Shown here one piece after another: positions 59,239 to 64,000 of a DNA stretch of 64,000 bases. Source of the DNA: Anaerococcus senegalensis JC48. Its GTDB lineage: Bacteria > Bacillota > Clostridia > Tissierellales > Peptoniphilaceae. A program made the translations under genes and the position numbers. Within the stretch, counting starts at the first letter, position 1. The number at the start of each line of letters is the position of its first letter. The notes under the pieces were generated by a model. The model saw only the letters and a program-made list of their open reading frames with translations. It searched no databases and had not been told where the DNA came from. Where the stretch lies: NCBI RefSeq assembly GCF_000321005.1, contig NZ_HE578907.1, forward strand, positions 728,859 through 792,858. The letters run 5' to 3'.

Positions 59239-61137
59239 TTAATATATCTTAGCCCCTGCTGGTATATTATTTTTTAATATTATTAGATTTAATTTCTCTT
59301 GCCCATCTTTTTCATGAATTGCTGATAAAATCATTCCACATGAATCTATACCCATCATTTTTCTTGGAGGAAGGTTAGTAATTGCTAGAAGTGTTTTTCC
59401 AACTAATTGTTCAGGACTATAGTAAGCTTTTATACCTGATAAAATAGTTCTATTTTCTCCACTTCCATCATCAAGAGTAAATTCTAATAACTTTCTAGAT
59501 TTTGGAACTTCTTTACAATCCAAAACTTTTACAGCCCTAAAATCTGATTTTGAAAATGTTTCAAAATCTACTTGGTCTTCAAATAAATCTTCTACAACAA
59601 CATTAGTAAAATCAATATCTTCTGCTGCTTCTTCTATTGAATGTTGATTTTTTTCAATTGCTTTTTTCTCTTCACCAATTGGCTTCATTGTTGGGAAAAG
59701 TAATACGTCTCTAATTGAATGTTGACCTGTAAGAATCATAATCAATCTATCAATTCCAATTCCTAGTCCACCTGTTGGAGGCATACCAACTTCAAGAGCA
59801 TTTACAAAATCATAATCCATCATTTGGGCTTCATCATCACCTGCTTCTCTTTTTGCTACTTGATCTAAAAATCTTTCTTTTTGATCAACAGCATCATTTA
59901 ATTCTGAAAAGGCATTTGCAATTTCTGAACCATTTATAAAGGCTTCAAACCTATAAGTTAAGCTTGGATCATCATTTTTTCTTTTTGCAAGTGGTGAAAT
60001 CTCTACAGGATAATCAACTATAAATGTAGGTTGGATAAGTTTTTCTTCAACAAATTCATCGAAAAATTCTGCTATGATTTCGCCTCTTGTCTCTTTAACT
60101 TCTACATTTTTTTCTTTAGCAATCTTAACTGCATCTTCATATTCTGTTATTTCATTAAAATCTATTCCAGAATATTCTTTAACAGCATCAATCATAGAAA
60201 CTCTTCTCCAAGGAGCCTTAAGTTCTATTTCATTTCCATCAAATTCTACAATTGTGCTACCCTTAACTTTTTTAGCTACATCTTCTACCATTGTTTCTGT
60301 GATTTCCATCATATCTTCAAAATCGCCATAAGCTTGGTATAATTCCATAGTTGTAAATTCTGGGTTATGAGTAGCATCCATTCCTTCGTTTCTAAACATT
60401 CTGCCTATTTCATAAACTTTATCGAATCCACCAACTATCAATCTTTTTAGATAAAGTTCTGATGCTATTCTTAAATACATTCCTATATCTAAACTATTAT
60501 GGTGAGTTATAAATGGTCTTGCAGTTGCTCCACCAGCTATTGTATTTAATATTGGTGTTTCTACTTCCAAGAAACCTCTATTTTCTAAAAATCTTCTAAT
60601 TTCTGAAATTATTTTACTTCTTAAAACAAAAACATCTTTAACTTCTGGATTTACAATTAAATCAACATATCTTTGTCTATATCTAATATCAGGATCTTTT
60701 AATCCATGCCATTTTTCTGGTAAAATTTGTAAGGATTTGGTTAATAAATCTGCATGTTCTGTTTCTATTGAAACTTCCCCTTGGTTAGTTTTAAAAACTT
60801 TACCTTCAATTCCGATCAAATCTCCAATGTCATAGCCTTTTGTTTCTTTAAAATTATCGCCCATAACATTTTTACGATTTACAACTTGAATTTGTCCAAG
60901 AGAATCTTGCACATCCATAAAGCTCATATTACCATGGCCACGTCTTGCCATAATTCTACCAGCTACTCTTACAACTTTTCCTTCAAATTCTTCAAAATTA
61001 TCTTTAATTTCTTTTGATAGGGTTCTATTTCTAAAATTTACAATTGTATGAGGATTTTTACCATCAGCTTTTAATTTTTCTAGCTTTTCTCTTCTAATTT
61101 GAAGCATCTCATTTAGGTCTTGATTTTTATTTGCCAT
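59239..61137 (-). CDS. lysS: Lysyl-tRNA synthetase (class II) with C-terminal tRNA-binding domain
   Basis: 632 aa from ATG 61137 (AGGAGTGAAT upstream). The N-terminal anticodon-binding OB fold (residues 50-160) is followed by class II motifs [30 protein letters not shown] and [13 protein letters not shown]. The usual length is about 490-500. An extra domain from about residue 525, [40 protein letters not shown] and DSCGMILSA, is a Trbp111/MetRS-type tRNA-binding OB fold. Attaches Lys to tRNA-Lys. Confidence 0.95.
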   Translation of the reverse strand: MANKNQDLNEMLQIRREKLEKLKADGKNPHTIVNFRNRTLSKEIKDNFEEFEGKVVRVAGRIMARRGHGNMSFMDVQDSLGQIQVVNRKNVMGDNFKETKGYDIGDLIGIEGKVFKTNQGEVSIETEHADLLTKSLQILPEKWHGLKDPDIRYRQRYVDLIVNPEVKDVFVLRSKIISEIRRFLENRGFLEVETPILNTIAGGATARPFITHHNSLDIGMYLRIASELYLKRLIVGGFDKVYEIGRMFRNEGMDATHNPEFTTMELYQAYGDFEDMMEITETMVEDVAKKVKGSTIVEFDGNEIELKAPWRRVSMIDAVKEYSGIDFNEITEYEDAVKIAKEKNVEVKETRGEIIAEFFDEFVEEKLIQPTFIVDYPVEISPLAKRKNDDPSLTYRFEAFINGSEIANAFSELNDAVDQKERFLDQVAKREAGDDEAQMMDYDFVNALEVGMPPTGGLGIGIDRLIMILTGQHSIRDVLLFPTMKPIGEEKKAIEKNQHSIEEAAEDIDFTNVVVEDLFEDQVDFETFSKSDFRAVKVLDCKEVPKSRKLLEFTLDDGSGENRTILSGIKAYYSPEQLVGKTLLAITNLPPRKMMGIDSCGMILSAIHEKDGQEKLNLIILKNNIPAGAKIY

Positions 61138-61145
61138 ATTCACTC

Positions 61146-61619
61146 CTATCTTATTTCTTTAATTGTGTAATAGCACTTTCCGTTTGGTGTAGCTACTTCT
61201 ACTTTATCCCCTTTTTTCCTTCCAATCAAGGCTTCTCCAACTGGTGATTCATTTGAAATAAATCCATCAAGTGGATTTGATTCTGCAGTACCTACAATTT
61301 TATATTCAAAATCTTCATCAAATTCTTCATCGTGAATTAAAACTTTACTTCCTACGCTAACTTCATCTTTGTTTGTAGAATCTTCAAAAGTCTTAGCATG
61401 TCTAATCATATCTTCAACTTTTGCAATCCTAGATTCTACCTCACCTTGCTCATTTTTTGCTTCATCGTAATCAGCATTTTCAGAAAGGTCTCCGAATGAT
61501 CTAGCTTCTTTAATTTTTTCAGCAATTTCTGGTCTTCTTTTTGTTTTTAAATATTCTAATTCATCTTGTAATTTTTGTAAATATTCTTTTGATAGTATTA
61601 CTTCTTTTTTCTCTGTCAT
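61146..61619 (-). CDS. greA: Transcription elongation factor GreA
   Basis: 157 aa. N-terminal coiled coil ([40 protein letters not shown] with [10 protein letters not shown] at the tip) and C-terminal domain ending [20 protein letters not shown]. Stimulates RNA cleavage in backtracked polymerase. Eight bases before lysS, so co-transcribed. Confidence 0.96.
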   Translation of the reverse strand: MTEKKEVILSKEYLQKLQDELEYLKTKRRPEIAEKIKEARSFGDLSENADYDEAKNEQGEVESRIAKVEDMIRHAKTFEDSTNKDEVSVGSKVLIHDEEFDEDFEYKIVGTAESNPLDGFISNESPVGEALIGRKKGDKVEVATPNGKCYYTIKEIR

Positions 61620-61625
61620 TTCTAA

Positions 61626-62591
61626 TCATCCTTTCAGTGTGGATTTATATTCTTCTAGGGCATCCATCACTTCTTCTATTGTATTTAATTTATTAACCAA
61701 ATCACGGATTTTACTTGAGTTTTTAAGTCCTTTTATATACCATGATAGGTGTTTTCTCATTTGCGTTACTACTAATTTTTCTTTTTTATATTTTAATTCT
61801 ATTTTATATTGTTCTATAAGTTGGTCAATTATTTGTATAGGCGTTGGTTTTTCATAAGATCCTTTATTTACATAATCTTTTATTTCTTTAAATAAAAAAG
61901 GATTGCCCATGGCTCCTCTTGCAAGCATCACTCCGTCAGCTTTTGTATTTTCAATTACATTTACAAAATCTTCTACACAAAAAATATCTCCATTTGCTAT
62001 TACTGGGATTTGTAAATTTTCTTTTAATTTTTTTATATGATCCCAATTTGCATTTCCAGAATACATTTGCTCTTTTGTTCTTGCATGCAAAATCACATAA
62101 TCAATTCCAGTATCTTGGGCAATTTTTCCTATATCTAGATAATTTATATGTTTGTCGTCAATTCCTAGCCTAAATTTTATATTTAATTTTTTGTCAGTAG
62201 ATTTTCTCAAAGTTTTACAAATTTCCTCAACTAATTTTGGATTTGACATTAGCTGACTTCCTTCACCATTTTTTGTGATTTTTGCCACAGGACAACCCAT
62301 ATTAAAGGAAATTTCTTTGGACTTTTCTATATAATTTATTTTATCTTTAATTACTTTTTCGATTACTTTAGGTTTTGATCCAAATAATTGTATATTACAA
62401 TTTTTTTCATTTTCTGAAATAAAAAGAAGATCTTCAGTCTTCTTATTATCATAATATAGGGCATTTACAGATACCATTTCGGTAAATGTTTTGTCTGCCC
62501 CATATTTTTCTGAGATCAACCTAAAACCAACATCTGAAACTCCAGCCAAGGGAGCAAGCATTATTTGTTTATTTTTTAATTGTTCTCTCAT
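61626..62591 (-). CDS. dusB: tRNA-dihydrouridine synthase
   Basis: 321 aa. LAPLAGVSDVGFRLISEKYG, VSVNALYYDN, ISFNMGCPVAKITKNGEGSQ with the catalytic Cys, IKFRLGIDDKHIN, ANGDIFCVEDFV, DGVMLARGAMGNPFLFKEI. FMN enzyme reducing uridines in the tRNA D loop. The start at 62591 lies in coaX's end; a start at MLAPL (62561) is possible. Followed by greA. Confidence 0.94.
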   Translation of the reverse strand: MREQLKNKQIMLAPLAGVSDVGFRLISEKYGADKTFTEMVSVNALYYDNKKTEDLLFISENEKNCNIQLFGSKPKVIEKVIKDKINYIEKSKEISFNMGCPVAKITKNGEGSQLMSNPKLVEEICKTLRKSTDKKLNIKFRLGIDDKHINYLDIGKIAQDTGIDYVILHARTKEQMYSGNANWDHIKKLKENLQIPVIANGDIFCVEDFVNVIENTKADGVMLARGAMGNPFLFKEIKDYVNKGSYEKPTPIQIIDQLIEQYKIELKYKKEKLVVTQMRKHLSWYIKGLKNSSKIRDLVNKLNTIEEVMDALEEYKSTLKG

Positions 62592-63360
62592 ATATTAATC
62601 TTAAGCCTTCTAAAGTAAGATCATTTTCTACTATTTCAATATATCTTGATTCTTTTGCCAAAAGTTCCGAATAGCCTCCTGTTGAAACTATTTTTATTTC
62701 ATCTTTTGATATCTTGTCTTTTTTAGTAATTTCTTTTATTAGTTGTTCAATTATTCCATCTATTAAACCAATATATCCAAATATCATTCCAGCATTTATA
62801 GCTTCTGTAGTGCTTTTTGCAATGGCTGTTTTTGGATCATGAAGTTCGATTCTAGGAAGTTGAGCTGTTCTATTTATCAAAGCATCTAAACTTGTTTTAA
62901 GTCCTGGTGCAATTGATCCTCCCAAATATTGGCCTTTTTTATTTACCACATCAAAAGTTGATGCAGTTCCAAGATCTACTACTATAGTAGGCCCACCATA
63001 CATTTCATAAGCTGCAACAGCGTCTACTATCCTATCAGCACCAACTTCTCTTGGATTGTCATATTTTATATCGATTCCTGTTTTAGTTCCAATTCCTACT
63101 ATAATTGCTTCTCTACCAAAAAATTTTCTATTTGCAGATTGCCAAGAATATAGAACATCTGGTGCTACCGATGATATAATTGTATCTTCTATATTATCCT
63201 TATCAATTTTATGAATTGCAAGAATGTTATATAAACTTTGTACTAATTCATCGCTTGTTACAACTTGATTTGTTGTAATCCTAAATTTTGTTTTTAATTT
63301 CTTTTTATTGTAAACGCCAATTACTGTATTTGTATTGCCGACATCTACTACTAGTAGCAT
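62569..63360 (-). CDS. coaX: Type III pantothenate kinase
   Basis: 263 aa. LLVVDVGNTNTVIGVYN (phosphate-binding), ISSVAPDVLYSW, DNPREVGADRIVDAVAA, VVDLGTASTFDVVNKKGQYL and GGSIAPGLKTSLDAL are the CoaX motifs. First step of CoA synthesis; K+ or ammonium dependent. coaE (last step) lies in the same window, 17 kb to the left. Confidence 0.96.
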   Translation of the reverse strand: MLLVVDVGNTNTVIGVYNKKKLKTKFRITTNQVVTSDELVQSLYNILAIHKIDKDNIEDTIISSVAPDVLYSWQSANRKFFGREAIIVGIGTKTGIDIKYDNPREVGADRIVDAVAAYEMYGGPTIVVDLGTASTFDVVNKKGQYLGGSIAPGLKTSLDALINRTAQLPRIELHDPKTAIAKSTTEAINAGMIFGYIGLIDGIIEQLIKEITKKDKISKDEIKIVSTGGYSELLAKESRYIEIVENDLTLEGLRLIYERTIKK

Positions 63361-63432
63361 ATTTTCTCCTAAATTTTTATAATCTAAACATTAACTATTT
63401 TATGATACATCATCTTGCTGATTATTTCAAGC

Positions 63433-63927
63433 TTACTTGCCCAATTTGTATTTTCTAATTAGGCTATTTATCTCATTTATATCTTCTTTTTTAACTTGTG
63501 TTGATTCTTGACTTTCTTGGTGATCTTTTTTTGTTAAAATAACAAGATTACCACGTTCTTTATCAAATCCCCATTTTTTTAGTTGTTTATATGTGAAAAA
63601 AGAATCGTTTAATAAAATTCCATTTTCTGCGATATAAATTTTAGTTTTAGTATTTAAGAAAAATACAAACCCCATAACAATCATAACAGATGCTGTAATT
63701 AATGCTGTTTGATTTTTAGTATTTATACCTTGATATAAATTAATTGCACCTGTCAAAATTAAAAGTCCAAATAAAATATATTCCATTGTAGTTGTTTTTT
63801 TACCAAAACTTTTTATTTGACCCTCTAAATTCTTCTTGGATTTATTACTTTTAAAAAGTCTATATCCAAGCCATGCTATAAGTCCTAAATAAATTAATAT
63901 AATGAATTTGTCAAATTTATTATTCAT
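63433..63927 (-). CDS. Membrane protein, three TM segments
   Basis: 164 aa from ATG 63927 (AGGAGGAGAT upstream). FIILIYLGLIAWLGYRLF, YILFGLLILTGAINLYQGI and ALITASVMIVMGFVFFL are membrane segments; the rest (IYIAENGILLNDSFFTYKQL, KKWGFDKERGNLVILT) resembles DUF5673-type cytosolic tails. Function unknown. Confidence 0.78.
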   Translation of the reverse strand: MNNKFDKFIILIYLGLIAWLGYRLFKSNKSKKNLEGQIKSFGKKTTTMEYILFGLLILTGAINLYQGINTKNQTALITASVMIVMGFVFFLNTKTKIYIAENGILLNDSFFTYKQLKKWGFDKERGNLVILTKKDHQESQESTQVKKEDINEINSLIRKYKLGK

Positions 63928-63953
63928 ATCTCCTCCTATTTTATTTTAACTTA

Positions 63954-63988
63954 AAAAATAAGGCTTTTTTCAAAAATGAAATAAAGCC
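63954..63988 (-). terminator. Terminator for a gene beyond the right edge
   Basis: GGCTTT (63962-63967) and AAAGCC (63983-63988) pair, with a T run on the - strand (A run 63954-63960). It would end - strand transcription entering from outside the window. Confidence 0.6.
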
Positions 63989-64000
63989 AAATTTTAATAA

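Noticed and set aside
1..64000. CRISPR array
   Set aside because: No regularly spaced repeats of 24-40 bases were seen; the repeats found are pairs or short iterons.

Overview
AT-rich Gram-positive genome segment. The Rnf cluster in the order rnfCDGEAB, an mre gene cluster, LysRS, GreA and PolA, strong AGGAGG-type ribosome binding sites and a wall-anchored surface protein remnant point to an anaerobic Firmicute, most likely of the Peptoniphilaceae (Anaerococcus/Peptoniphilus-like). The genus is an inference; the window holds no rRNA.

Positions 1 to about 28,990 are a siphovirus prophage whose left end lies outside the window. Read from the right, it has an integrase, a lipoprotein and a CI-like repressor on the + strand. 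A lysogeny-control region with genes on alternating strands and several very small membrane peptides follows. Then, on the - strand, come an early/replication block (antirepressor, YqaJ exonuclease, RecT, DnaD-like initiator with a candidate internal origin, SSB, a long chain of tightly coupled small genes, MazG-like, DUF3310, DUF1064), an ArpU-type late regulator, and the late operon (terminases, portal, head morphogenesis, C5 methyltransferase, scaffold, capsid, head-tail connectors, tail tube, frameshifted tail chaperones, tape measure). A control region at 12.66-12.92 kb separates early from late genes; it holds a promoter, a hairpin, a terminator and a long inverted repeat. The integrase points at the 3' end of a tRNA-Leu(TAG) gene, the probable integration site.

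Positions 29-64 kb are chromosomal. tRNA-Leu and tRNA-His are followed by recX and a GIY-YIG protein on +. A long - strand operon follows: NusG-II protein, Gx transporter, radC, mreB, mreC, mreD, PBP2, a MinD-like protein without its P-loop, and a short RNase E/G. PBP2 is split by a one-base change in an A7 run. Next come the complete Rnf operon (ferredoxin:NAD+ oxidoreductase coupled to ion pumping), a lytic transglycosylase with coaE and polA, tRNA-Leu(CAA), a PAP2 phosphatase, a CapA-type lipoprotein, two tandem Na+-dependent NSS symporters, a thioesterase, a lipid kinase, a DNA glycosylase, a decayed sortase-anchored G5-type surface protein, a HAD phosphatase, a ClbS/DfsB-type protein, a LysRS with an extra C-terminal tRNA-binding domain, greA, dusB, coaX and a membrane protein.

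The observations most worth following up are the MinD-like protein that keeps a possible membrane-targeting tail but has lost its ATPase motifs; the 5' tRNA fragment between two 27-bp direct repeats in the phage early region; the inverted repeat before the terminase genes; and the group of tiny membrane peptides beside the repressor. All names rest on reading motifs by eye; no database search was possible.
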